From: CBDDIP01 sp965229005
Lineage (GTDB): Bacteria > Actinomycetota > Acidimicrobiia > Acidimicrobiales > Ilumatobacteraceae
Direction of reading: 5' to 3'
Length of the DNA: 64,000 nt
Assembly: GCA_965229005.1 (NCBI GenBank)
Contig: CBDDIP010000002.1
Coordinates: 3,224,001-3,288,000, forward strand
Positions 34,400-42,895 of this stretch are shown here, piece by piece (positions within the stretch are counted from its first letter, which is position 1; each line of letters begins with the position of its first letter). The position numbers and the translations under genes are program-made. Below the pieces are notes generated by a model, which was not told the DNA's origin, made no database searches, and worked only from the letters and a program-made list of their open reading frames with translations.

Positions 34400-34732
34400 A
34401 TGCCGAAACCATCGACGACCTGGTCGGCGAAACGTCGCCGGCAGTACGAGCACATCCGCGACTCGTTGGAGGAACGCGGCCGTTCCGAGGACACCGCCGA
34501 GGAGATCGCGGCGCGCACCGTGAACAAGGAGCGCGCCCAGCACGGCGAGTCGGTGACTGCCAGCCCGACGAGCACCGACGACCTCTCCCCCGGTCGTCGA
34601 GGTGGGTTGCGTTCCCATCGAGGCGCCGCCGGGCGCACCTACAAGCAGCTCTACGCCGAGGCCCAGCACCGCAACGTGCGCGGCAGGTCGTCGATGACCA
34701 AGGCCGAGCTGCAACGAGCCGTCGACAGGTAG
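34400..34732 (+). CDS. small basic protein with Rho-N/SAP-like end
   Basis: A 110-residue basic protein. The N-terminal half (KRRRQYEHIRDSLEERGRSE ... EEIAARTVNKERAQHGES) is a pattern common in small actinobacterial proteins sometimes annotated as plasmid stabilisation proteins. The C-terminal MTKAELQRAVDR looks like the SAP/Rho-N type of short nucleic-acid-binding helix pair. The function is unknown. ATG at 34400 is chosen because the family pattern starts at MPKPS; an upstream start would overlap the divergent lipoprotein gene. Confidence 0.6.
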   Translation: MPKPSTTWSAKRRRQYEHIRDSLEERGRSEDTAEEIAARTVNKERAQHGESVTASPTSTDDLSPGRRGGLRSHRGAAGRTYKQLYAEAQHRNVRGRSSMTKAELQRAVDR

Positions 34733-34802
34733 TCGTCGACGCCCTCCTTCCGGTCCCACGTTCCGGACAGATCCCGGCAGAAGCGGTTCGTACGCTCATC
34801 TC

Positions 34803-35348
34803 ATGTTCGACTGCACGGAGCTCTTCGCGGCCCTGGACGACCAACGCCGAGAGCGCGGCCTCGACTGGAACCAGCTCGCCGACGACCTGTTCGAGCAGTC
34901 CTTCGCGCTCAACGCCGAGCTGATGGACCACGGCATCTGCCCGGGCGCGGTCGTCCGGTTCCGCAACCGCGGCTCGATCTCGTGCCAGTACGCGATGTTC
35001 ATGTTGCGTTGGCTCGATCGGGCGCCGGAGGAGTTCCTCACCCGTCCGGTCGTCGAGGTCGGGGACGTGCGGTTGCCCGAGGCAGGGCCCGCCCATCGCC
35101 TGCGGTGGGACCTCAACCGCCTCTACACGGAACTCGACCACGCACGCACCGAGCGCGGTCTCAGCTGGGCGGGCCTGGTGATCGGCCGGCGTCAGCGGTT
35201 GCCGCGCGCCGCGGCGTCGACGTCGAGCGCTGAACGCACCGCGTCCGGATCGATGTCCCCGGCGCGTTCGGCTTCTTCGAGCACGACATCCAGCAGCGAA
35301 CGACGCTCGTCGACGGCGCGGTGCACGAGGACTGCAGCGCGGTCGTAG
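34803..35348 (+). CDS. hypothetical protein with repeated unit, 3' end running into fumC
   Basis: A 181-residue reading frame. Residues 4-28 (LFAALDDQRRERGLDWNQLADDL) recur as RLYTELDHARTERGLSWAGL at about 106-124, so the protein has two copies of an XRE-like helix pair. The second copy breaks off where the frame enters the antisense of fumC at 35192; the last 45-50 residues are Ser/Arg-rich and look like noise. The gene is probably truncated at its 3' end by fumC or by a deletion. ATG at 34803 is preceded by no obvious AGGAG. Confidence 0.5.
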   Translation: MFDCTELFAALDDQRRERGLDWNQLADDLFEQSFALNAELMDHGICPGAVVRFRNRGSISCQYAMFMLRWLDRAPEEFLTRPVVEVGDVRLPEAGPAHRLRWDLNRLYTELDHARTERGLSWAGLVIGRRQRLPRAAASTSSAERTASGSMSPARSASSSTTSSSERRSSTARCTRTAARS

Positions 35349-36538
35349 CCGAGCAACGAGTTCAACGCCGCTGCCGTCGCGGTGGTCCGTTCGGCGAGCG
35401 CGCGGCTGTGCTCGACATCGGCCTCGATGCCGTCGACGCAGCGGGTGGCGAACTCCGAGCACGCCCGATCGAGGAGGTGGACGGCCTCGAGGAGGTCGGC
35501 CGCCATCAACGGCTGGTACGTGTTCAGCTCGAGGTGACCCTGGCTGCCGGCGAACGCAACCGCAGCGTCGAGCCCGAAGACGTGGACGGCCACCTGGGCG
35601 ACCATCTCGCACATCACCGGGTTGACCTTGCCGGGCATGATCGACGACCCGGCCTGCAGCTCCGGCAGGTGGATCTCGCCGATGCCGGTGGAGGGGCCGG
35701 AGGCCAGCAGTCGAACGTCGTTGGCGATCTTGAGCAGTGCGACGGCCAGGCCTCGCAGCTGCGAGGACAGCTCGACGAGCGAGTCGCGGGCGCCCTGTGA
35801 TGCGAACGCGTTCGGCGCACGCGTCAGGTCGATCTCGCAGCGCATTGCGAGGCGGGCGATCACGGCATCGGCAAACCCGACAGGCGCGTTCAGTCCGGTG
35901 CCGACGGCGGTGCCGCCGAGTGGCACCCGCCCCAGACGCGGCAGGCACGCGGTCAGCCGCTCCCCCGCTTCGGCCACCTGGGCGGCGTAGCCGCCGAACT
36001 CGTCGCCGAGAAAGATCGGCACGGCGTCCATCAGATGCGTGCGACCGGGCTTGACCACCGTTGCAAACCGTTGTGCCGCGCCGTCGAGCGACTGCTGCAA
36101 CGTCGCCACCGACGGCAGCAGCCGGCGTCGCACCGCCACCTGCGCCGCGATCGCCACGGCCGTGGGGAAGGCGTCGTTGGACGACTGTCCGATGTTGACG
36201 TGATCGTTGGGGTGCACTGTCTGCCCGGACGATCGTGAGGCGATCGTCGCGATCACCTCGTTGACGTTCATGTTCGTCGACGTGCCCGACCCGGTCTGGA
36301 AGACGTCGAGCGGGAACTGGTCGTCGTGCTCACCGCGTTCGATCGCCGTGGCGGCAGCGCCGATGGCGGCGGCGATCGATGGCTCGAGTCCACCGACGAC
36401 CGCAGCTTCGGCCTTGATCGCCGCGAGCGCGTGCACGACACCGAGCGGGACGCGCCGATCGGAGATGCGGAAGTTGTCGATCGCCAGCTCGGTCTGACGA
36501 CCCCACAGCGGCCCAGCGAGCGGCGCGACGTCGCTCAC
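35192..36538 (-). CDS. fumC: class II fumarate hydratase
   Basis: A 448-residue fumarase/aspartase family protein that converts fumarate and malate in the TCA cycle. The signature GSSIMPGKVNP is present in full, along with the earlier GSGTSTNMNVNEV and HPNDHVNIGQSSND. These favour fumarase over argininosuccinate lyase or adenylosuccinate lyase. The length is slightly below the usual 460. It overlaps the yqeY-like gene upstream by four bases (ATGA), and its 3' end overlaps the reading frame of the plus-strand hypothetical gene by 157 bases. Confidence 0.93.
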   Translation of the reverse strand: MSDVAPLAGPLWGRQTELAIDNFRISDRRVPLGVVHALAAIKAEAAVVGGLEPSIAAAIGAAATAIERGEHDDQFPLDVFQTGSGTSTNMNVNEVIATIASRSSGQTVHPNDHVNIGQSSNDAFPTAVAIAAQVAVRRRLLPSVATLQQSLDGAAQRFATVVKPGRTHLMDAVPIFLGDEFGGYAAQVAEAGERLTACLPRLGRVPLGGTAVGTGLNAPVGFADAVIARLAMRCEIDLTRAPNAFASQGARDSLVELSSQLRGLAVALLKIANDVRLLASGPSTGIGEIHLPELQAGSSIMPGKVNPVMCEMVAQVAVHVFGLDAAVAFAGSQGHLELNTYQPLMAADLLEAVHLLDRACSEFATRCVDGIEADVEHSRALAERTTATAAALNSLLGYDRAAVLVHRAVDERRSLLDVVLEEAERAGDIDPDAVRSALDVDAAARGNR

Positions 36539-36993
36539 CCGACCAGCGCCGCCTTCACGAGCGCAGCCACCTTTGCGCCGTCGACGCCGGCACCGGCGCG
36601 CTCGCGCACTGCCTTGACCACACCGCCCATCGCCTTCGGTCCGGTGTTGCCGGCAGCGGCCGCATCGGCGATCGCCTCCGACACCAACGCCTCGATCGCG
36701 CTGTCGTCGAGCGCGGCGGGCAGGTACTGCTCGATCACCGTCAGTTCTGCTCGCTCCTGCGCAGCGCTCTCGTCGCGGCCGGCCTGCGCGTAGATCTCTG
36801 CCGCCTCGGCGCGACGCTTCGCCTCGCTCTGCAGCACGGCGACCACCTGGTCGTCGCTCAGCTCGACGGCCTGCTTGCCGGCGACTTCGGCGTTGAGGAT
36901 CGCGGCGCGCACCATCCGCAACGTCGACACGGTGAGCTCGTCACGACGCTTCATCGCGTCGGTGAGGTCCTGCTGCAACTGCTGCTTCAACAT
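36535..36993 (-). CDS. GatB/YqeY-domain protein
   Basis: A 152-residue protein of the YqeY type, which shares the helical tail domain of the amidotransferase subunit GatB. The opening LKQQLQQDLTDAMKRRDEL and the C-terminal MGGVVKAVRERAGAGVDGAKVA are typical. It probably binds RNA or tRNA, but no activity is established. It is translated together with fumC through a four-base overlap. Confidence 0.88.
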   Translation of the reverse strand: MLKQQLQQDLTDAMKRRDELTVSTLRMVRAAILNAEVAGKQAVELSDDQVVAVLQSEAKRRAEAAEIYAQAGRDESAAQERAELTVIEQYLPAALDDSAIEALVSEAIADAAAAGNTGPKAMGGVVKAVRERAGAGVDGAKVAALVKAALVG

Positions 36994-37035
36994 GGGACGA
37001 GTCTGCCAGCCAGCGGACGCGAGGAGCGGTTGACT

Positions 37036-37761
37036 TCAGGCGGCGTTGGGCTTGGCCGTGCTGATCGCCGCCAGCACGGAGCCGGGATCGCGCTTCTTGG
37101 CCAGGTCGCCGAGGCTGATCACGCCGAGCAGGTGGCCGTCTTCCACCACCGGCACGCGGCGGATGGCCGCACTGGTCATCACGGCGATCACCTCGTCGAT
37201 GGTCGCCTCCGGTCGCACCGTGTGCATCGTCGGGCCGACGAGGTCGCTGACTGGCGCATCGGGCGACTTGCCGGCGGCCGTCCCGAAGACGACGAGGTCG
37301 CGGTCGGTGACGATGCCGATCGGATGGCGGTCCTCGTCGACGATGATCACGTCGCCGATCGCCCCGTTGGCCATCACCAGTGCGACGTTCTGCAGCGTGG
37401 CGGTGGGCAGCACGGCGATGGGGTCGGGTGTCATCAGGTCGATGGCCCGATCATCGGCCTGGTCGGCGCCACCGGAGATCGAGAGCTGGTTGCTGACGTC
37501 GGCAACACCGAGCGTGTCCCAGCAGTCGTCTCCAGCCGATCGCTTGGCGAGTCGGCTGTCGACGTCGCCCTGCAGGATGACGACCGCCTGCTTCACGTCG
37601 ACGCGAATCGTGTGCGCGGCCGTGTGCTGGTTGACGCGCAGGCGATCGACGATCTCGGTCTTGATCGCGCCGTCGGGCCGGTGGTGCGGCAGGTCCGGTC
37701 GACCGGCTGCGTCATACCAACCGGAGTAGTAGCGCTCGGCGGGGAGGATCCACGGGTCCAT
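37036..37761 (-). CDS. BON + double CBS domain protein
   Basis: A 241-residue soluble protein: a BON-like domain (about 30-95, IKTEIVDRLRVNQHTAAHTIRVDVKQAVVILQGDV) followed by a CBS pair (about 105-225; DRAIDLMTPDPIAV and VSDLVGPTMHTV). CBS pairs bind adenosine nucleotides and act as energy or stress sensors; BON domains often bind membranes. No output domain is attached. Confidence 0.85.
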   Translation of the reverse strand: MDPWILPAERYYSGWYDAAGRPDLPHHRPDGAIKTEIVDRLRVNQHTAAHTIRVDVKQAVVILQGDVDSRLAKRSAGDDCWDTLGVADVSNQLSISGGADQADDRAIDLMTPDPIAVLPTATLQNVALVMANGAIGDVIIVDEDRHPIGIVTDRDLVVFGTAAGKSPDAPVSDLVGPTMHTVRPEATIDEVIAVMTSAAIRRVPVVEDGHLLGVISLGDLAKKRDPGSVLAAISTAKPNAA

Positions 37762-37791
37762 GACCCAGTCCCTACCCGCCGAGCGCTGCTC

Positions 37792-38502
37792 TCACACGGG
37801 CGGCGTCACCGGGGTGCCGTCGACGATCGGGCCGATGGCGGCCTGGACCACGCCCGGCTTGCCGTCGACGTCGGCGTTGTAGGTGATCGCACTGATCGCG
37901 CCACCGACGACCGTCACTTGCACGGTCACCGATGCGTCACCGGGGATGCCGAGGCTGACGCTCGGCACGGTCGCCGTCAACTGCACCGTGGTGCCGTCGT
38001 TGGCGTCCACCGTCACGCCCTGCGGGGTGCGCAGTGCGGTGATCGGATCCGTGGAAGGTGCTGCTTCGAGTTGCTCCCAGTCGCCGTCCACGGGCAGCAC
38101 CCACGTGCCGGCGGGGAGGATGACGTAGGAGACCTGGGCCCCGTTGCTGTCGATCACCAGCCGAGTGCCGTCGCCGACCTTGTCACCGTCGGCCGACAGC
38201 GCCAACGCGCCGTCGACGGTGATCGTGGTCGTGAAGTGGTACCCGGCGGCGAGTGCGTCGACGCTGCTCTGCAGCAGCGCCACGCCGTCGACCGGCGCGA
38301 GGGTCGTGGTGGGCAGTTCAGTTGCCAGGGGGAGCGCAGTGGTCGTCGGATCGGCCGGTGCCGTCGCACCCACGGTCCCCACAGGAGGGAGCGTGGCGGC
38401 CGAGTCGTTCGAGCTGCTGCAACCGAGCAGTGCCACCGTGAACGCCAGCAGTCCGGCCCCTCTCGCGAGGGACCGGACTACTGTCATGCGTTGATCAGTC
38501 AT
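37792..38502 (-). CDS. LppX/LprG-like lipoprotein
   Basis: A 236-residue lipoprotein with lipobox LLGC (Cys28) and a Thr/Pro linker. The mature domain (about 75-230) has the alternating strands and LQSSVDALAAGYHFTTTI opening seen in LppX/LprG-type lipid-binding lipoproteins; this is an inference without a search. ATG at 38502 overlaps the stop of the upstream secreted protein by eight bases (ATGACTGA); ATG at 38487 is the alternative. Confidence 0.7.
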   Translation of the reverse strand: MTDQRMTVVRSLARGAGLLAFTVALLGCSSSNDSAATLPPVGTVGATAPADPTTTALPLATELPTTTLAPVDGVALLQSSVDALAAGYHFTTTITVDGALALSADGDKVGDGTRLVIDSNGAQVSYVILPAGTWVLPVDGDWEQLEAAPSTDPITALRTPQGVTVDANDGTTVQLTATVPSVSLGIPGDASVTVQVTVVGGAISAITYNADVDGKPGVVQAAIGPIVDGTPVTPPV

Positions 38503-39649
38503 CGTCGCCGGGGCGATCGTCATCGCCTCCGTGCTGGCCGCCACCGTGGTGGCCCCCGCCATTGCCCCAGCCGCCGTTGCCCCAGCCGCCGTGATCGCCA
38601 TCGTGATCCTTGCCATTGTCGTCATCGACATCGGGATCGGTGGTAGTCGTCGGGGCCGGCTGACCGTTGATGGTCGGGTCCGGCGAGTCGCAACGGAACT
38701 TCTCCTGGACGCTGATCTTCAGCTGGCCGTCACGGGCCTTCACGAAGATCTTCACCCGCTCGGTGTCGCTGAAGCGAACGTCGGCGTGGTTGCCGTTGAC
38801 GCTCGACTTCACCGGCTCCGGCGTGGCGACGACGTCGGAGATCGTGCCGTCCTCGGCGAGGTTGTAGCCGATCGTCGCCGTCGACCCGTCGCAGAGCACG
38901 CCGGTCCACGTCTTGGCACCGGCAGCGGTCGCTGCGTCCTGTGCCACGCCGCGGAGCTGGCTGAGCCCGACGCCGAGCTTGGCCGTCGACTCGTCACCGT
39001 GCGTGCGAACCTCGACGAGGATGCCGAGCGATCGCGACTGGCTGCCGTTGTCGAACTTCACCCGCACGGATGCTGCCTGGTACGTGGAGTCGTCGTCGCC
39101 CCAGTGGTGCCACCCGTGGCCGCTGCCGTCGAAGTGGTTCACGTCACCGACGACCGCAGTGGCGTCGGACGAGGTGATGCCGGTGATGTCCGGCGCGCCG
39201 TCGGCGGTCGGGCCGACGGTGAAGTCGACCGTGGTGGTCGTGCCGTCACCGAAGACGTCGCCGCTCCAGTGACCGGCTCCGGACACGTCGGCGAGGGTGC
39301 CGGCCTTCACGGCCACGCCCTGTCCACCGTGGCCGCTGCCGACCTTCACCTTGGCGGTGCCGTCGGCGTTCTCGAACGTGACGCGATGTGTGTCCACCTT
39401 GGTCGCGGTGAGGCCATCGGCCGGATCGACCGACACGTCGGCGATCGCTCCACCGGGGCCGGTTGTCACCGACACCGTCAACGATGCGCCGAACAGCGGC
39501 AACGTCGTGGCTGTCGTTCCCGGCACCTCGGCGGGCGCTGCATGCGCGGCGCCGGCGAACACGGCCCCGGCACCTCCCAGCGCCACCATCGTGCCGGCGA
39601 ACAGCACTGCTGCTCGCGAGCTCAAGCTTCGTCTCATCCGCGTCTCCAT
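38495..39649 (-). CDS. secreted protein with Gly/His/Trp/Asp tail
   Basis: An exported protein of about 384 residues: signal peptide ending AHAAPA, then a beta-rich region with three similar segments (each with V-V-F/D-x-V strands and DGT turns), and a strongly repetitive tail of Gly, Trp, His and Asp (GGWGNGGWGNGGGHHGGGQH then acidic Asp). The tail could bind metal or stick to the wall; the function is unknown. Three in-frame ATGs at 39661, 39649 and 39637 come from a 12-base METR duplication, and 39649 is a compromise. It is divergent from the glycosyltransferase gene. Confidence 0.7.
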   Translation of the reverse strand: METRMRRSLSSRAAVLFAGTMVALGGAGAVFAGAAHAAPAEVPGTTATTLPLFGASLTVSVTTGPGGAIADVSVDPADGLTATKVDTHRVTFENADGTAKVKVGSGHGGQGVAVKAGTLADVSGAGHWSGDVFGDGTTTTVDFTVGPTADGAPDITGITSSDATAVVGDVNHFDGSGHGWHHWGDDDSTYQAASVRVKFDNGSQSRSLGILVEVRTHGDESTAKLGVGLSQLRGVAQDAATAAGAKTWTGVLCDGSTATIGYNLAEDGTISDVVATPEPVKSSVNGNHADVRFSDTERVKIFVKARDGQLKISVQEKFRCDSPDPTINGQPAPTTTTDPDVDDDNGKDHDGDHGGWGNGGWGNGGGHHGGGQHGGDDDRPGDDD

Positions 39650-39780
39650 TCGGGTCTCCATTCGGTTCGACGCCCACTGCTTGCTTCCCCGGTGACACGT
39701 CCCGCCGATCGGGCTGGTTTGGGTTCCTCCGACAAGACCTGCTCCTGTTGAACGCAGAGCGTGACGGCCGATAGGGCATC

Positions 39781-41703
39781 GTGTCGGAGAGCTCGGTCCA
39801 CGTCGGCCACACCCAGAGCAACTGGGGGAAGTGGTGGGATCGGCATCCGCGCGCCCTGCACACCCTCGCTGTGCTGGCACTGGGCGCGGGACCCCTCTAC
39901 TTCACGTGGAGGTTCACCCGCACCCTGTCGGGTGCCCAGCCGGTGCTGGCCGGGTTGCTGCTCGCGTGTGAGCTGTTCGGCTACTGGTCGCTCATCACGC
40001 TGGCCTACTTCTCCTGGCGGGTGATCCCGCCGACGCGTCCCCAACCGACGCCCGGTCACCTGGTCGACGTCTACGTCTGCACCTACAACGAGTCGGAAGA
40101 GGTGCTGCGGGCCACGCTCACCGGCTGCCGGGTGCTGCGCTACCCCCACACCACCTACCTCCTCGACGACGGCCGCCGCGACGAGATGCGCGTGCTGGCG
40201 GAGGAGTTCGGGGCGATCTGGATGACCCGTCCGGACAACAGCCACGCGAAGGCCGGCAACATCAACCACGCCCTGCAACGGACCTCGGGCGAGTTGGTGC
40301 TCGTGCTCGACGCGGACCACGTGCCGATGCCCGATGCGCTCGAGGCGCTGGTCGGCTACTTCGACGACCCGAAGGTGGCGGTCGTGCAGACGCCCCACGA
40401 CTTCTACAACCACGACTCGGCGCAGCACTACGAGGTCGGTCGCCACGAGCAGAGCGTGTTCTTCGAGGTGATCTGCCCAGGCAAGGACCGTCAAGGCGCG
40501 TCGTACTGGTGCGGGTCCGCGGCGCTGATCCGGCGCCAGGCGCTGCTCGACGTCGACGGTGTGGCGACGGAGACCATCGCCGAGGACTTCCACACGACGA
40601 TCAAGATGCAGCGCCTCGGCTGGACCACCCGGTACCACGCCGAGACGATCGTCCAGGGCCTGGCGCCGCACAACCTGGCGGCGTACCTGTTGCAGCGCGA
40701 CCGGTGGGCACGCGGCAACCTGGCCGTGTTCACGACGCGTGAGAGCCCGTTGCGGGCGCGGGAGATCGGCCGCTTCGCACGCGTCTCGTACTTCGCTTCG
40801 CTCGCCGCGTACATCGCCGGTCCGGTCCGATTGCTGACGCTGGCGATCATCACCGTGGTGGTGTGGTCCGGTCTGCTGCCGATGCAGTCGGACCTGCTCG
40901 GCCTGCTGGCCGTGTGGCTGCCGTTCACCGCACTGAGCCTGCTGGCCGGGTCGGCGTTGTGCCGTGGGCACATGAAGGTGAAGGACGCGTTCCACTTCGA
41001 GGTGCTCACCGGGCAGATCCACCTGCGGGCGATGCGCTGCATCGTGCGACCGGGTCGGATGAAGTTCAAGGTGACGCCGAAGGAGGGCATCGACACGGGC
41101 GGTTGGGAGACGCTGCGCCAGCTGCCACTGGTGATGGCGATGACGGTGGTCATGTGCGTCGGCGTCGGATGGCGCTTCGTCGAGCTCGCCGGTGGCTGGC
41201 ACGTGCTGCCGGTGCTGCCGCACATGGCGGCGATCGCCGTGCCGTTGATCGCGTTGGTCGAGTGCCGCCGACTCGTGCGGACGTTGCGACACGTGATGGC
41301 CCGCCGCCAGCGGCGCCTGCACTACCGCTTCCCGTGCTCGCTGGCCGCGACCGCAGAAACGCCGATGGGGCGGATGGACGGCGAGGTCACCGACATCTCG
41401 CCTCGTGGGTCGCGGATCGTCGTCAACCGGCGCATCGACGCCGGCACGTCGATCTGGTTGCACCTCCGCATGCCGGACGCGGCCGGTGAGTGGCACGAGC
41501 GGATCCTGCTCGCCCGCGTGACCGGCAACCATCTCGCCGGTGAGGGGTTCGGCCACGGTCTGGCGTTCATCGACCTCGACGACGACGCCCGCCAGTCGGT
41601 GATCGAGTACTGCTACGTCGTGCGCTCCTACGAGCGCTTGCGCGGCGAACGCCCTGCCGCGCCGTTGGCGTTGCCGGTGGCACCTGCTGAAATGGCGAGA
41701 TGA
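39781..41703 (+). CDS. cellulose synthase-like GT2 with C-terminal PilZ domain
   Basis: A 640-residue processive GT2 with the BcsA layout. Two N-terminal helices precede the GT domain with DDG (129-131), DAD (177-179), the base Asp in AEDFHT (268-269) and QRDRW (305-309). Further helices follow, then a PilZ domain near residues 505-600 with the arginine block RRQRRLHYR and DISPRGSR (D/N-x-S-x-x-G). PilZ would bind cyclic-di-GMP and switch the enzyme on. No bcsB, bcsC or cellulase gene is near, so the polymer and the exporter partner are unknown. GTG start at 39781. Confidence 0.87.
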   Translation: MSESSVHVGHTQSNWGKWWDRHPRALHTLAVLALGAGPLYFTWRFTRTLSGAQPVLAGLLLACELFGYWSLITLAYFSWRVIPPTRPQPTPGHLVDVYVCTYNESEEVLRATLTGCRVLRYPHTTYLLDDGRRDEMRVLAEEFGAIWMTRPDNSHAKAGNINHALQRTSGELVLVLDADHVPMPDALEALVGYFDDPKVAVVQTPHDFYNHDSAQHYEVGRHEQSVFFEVICPGKDRQGASYWCGSAALIRRQALLDVDGVATETIAEDFHTTIKMQRLGWTTRYHAETIVQGLAPHNLAAYLLQRDRWARGNLAVFTTRESPLRAREIGRFARVSYFASLAAYIAGPVRLLTLAIITVVVWSGLLPMQSDLLGLLAVWLPFTALSLLAGSALCRGHMKVKDAFHFEVLTGQIHLRAMRCIVRPGRMKFKVTPKEGIDTGGWETLRQLPLVMAMTVVMCVGVGWRFVELAGGWHVLPVLPHMAAIAVPLIALVECRRLVRTLRHVMARRQRRLHYRFPCSLAATAETPMGRMDGEVTDISPRGSRIVVNRRIDAGTSIWLHLRMPDAAGEWHERILLARVTGNHLAGEGFGHGLAFIDLDDDARQSVIEYCYVVRSYERLRGERPAAPLALPVAPAEMAR

Positions 41704-42008
41704 CCGAACCGGACGTCCGCAACGAACCCGAGCAGCACCGCTACGCCATCTACGTCGACGACGCGCTTGCCGGCTTCGCCGAGTACGGCCATCGCGACGG
41801 CCGGGTGGTGTTCACCCACACCGAGATCGACGACGCCTTCGAAGGAAAGGGACTCGGCTCCAAGCTGGCCAAGGCAGCGCTCGACGACGCGCGCGCGTCG
41901 GGCGCCCAGGTGGTGCCGCTGTGCCCGTTCATCGCCCGCTGGATCGAGCGTCATGCCGACTACAAAGATCTGGTGGACGAGACGCTGACGAGCACGCTGC
42001 GCGGATGA
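41700..42008 (+). CDS. small GNAT-like acetyltransferase (COG2388)
   Basis: A 102-residue protein of the short GNAT group (YidJ-like), with FTHTEIDDAFEGKGLGSKL containing the acetyl-CoA pyrophosphate loop (GKGLGS). The closing PLCPFIARWIERH is the typical end. The substrate is unknown. It overlaps the glycosyltransferase stop by four bases (ATGA) and the pirin start by four, so three genes are coupled. Confidence 0.85.
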   Translation: MTEPDVRNEPEQHRYAIYVDDALAGFAEYGHRDGRVVFTHTEIDDAFEGKGLGSKLAKAALDDARASGAQVVPLCPFIARWIERHADYKDLVDETLTSTLRG

Positions 42009-42853
42009 CCACCTGGATCCAGCCACGGCAGCGCTCGATCGGGACGAGCACGGTGCGCCGCGTCCTGCCGTTCGTGACGCACCGGATGGTCGGGCCGTTC
42101 ATCTTCGCCGACCTGATCGGGCCGGAGGAGCTGGCCGCCGGCGAGGGCATCGACGTGCCGGAGCACCCGCACATCGGGCTGGCCACCGTGACCTACCTGT
42201 TCGGCGGGGCGATGGTCCACCGCGACTCCACGGGCGCCGTGCAGCAGATCGACCCGGGTGCGGTGAACTGGATGCACGCCGGCCGCGGTGTCACGCACAC
42301 CGAGCGGTCGCCGGCGGCGGAGCGCGCCACCGATTCGGTGCTGTCCGGACTGCAGACGTGGGTGGCACTGCCGGCCGAGCACGAGGACGACGAGCCGTGG
42401 TTCGAGCACTGCGCTGCCGCCGACGTGCCGGAGGATCGCATCGGCGAGACGACGGTGCGGCTCGCCGTCGGGACCGGTTTCGGGATGGTGTCGCCGGTGC
42501 GCATCGCTTCCCCGCTCCTGCTGGCCGACGTGTCGCTGGCTGAGGGCGGGTTCAACGTGCCAGCGGACCACCCCGAACGGGGAGTGCTGGCCCTCACGGC
42601 CGGCCTGACCCTCGACGGGACGTCGATGGCGGAGGGGTCGATGGCGGTCCTCGACGCGGGTGATCAACCTCGGGTCGAGGGTTCCGGGCAATGCGTCGTG
42701 CTCGGCGGTGAGCCGGTGGGGCCGCGACAGATCTGGTGGAACTTCGTCGCCTCGTCGGCGGAGCGCATCGAGGAGGCGAAGGCGGCGTGGCGCGAACAGC
42801 GGTTTCCCCGCGTACCGGGCGATCACGACGGCTGGGTGCGATTGCCGGAATGA
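42005..42853 (+). CDS. pirin-family protein
   Basis: A 282-residue bicupin of the pirin family. The iron site is visible in PEHPHIGLATVTYLF (two His) together with the following His in GRGVTHTERS and its Glu. Bacterial pirins act as quercetinases or redox-linked regulators; which one cannot be read. ATG at 42005 overlaps the GNAT stop by four bases. Confidence 0.88.
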   Translation: MTTWIQPRQRSIGTSTVRRVLPFVTHRMVGPFIFADLIGPEELAAGEGIDVPEHPHIGLATVTYLFGGAMVHRDSTGAVQQIDPGAVNWMHAGRGVTHTERSPAAERATDSVLSGLQTWVALPAEHEDDEPWFEHCAAADVPEDRIGETTVRLAVGTGFGMVSPVRIASPLLLADVSLAEGGFNVPADHPERGVLALTAGLTLDGTSMAEGSMAVLDAGDQPRVEGSGQCVVLGGEPVGPRQIWWNFVASSAERIEEAKAAWREQRFPRVPGDHDGWVRLPE

Positions 42854-42895
42854 CGCGCAGGTAACGTCCCCCGGCGAACGAAGGGGGACGTGCAG

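Noticed and set aside
37030..38646. Plus-strand 538-codon open frame
   Set aside because: Antisense to the CBS and lipoprotein genes and without recognisable motifs; the minus-strand genes have signal peptides and domains.
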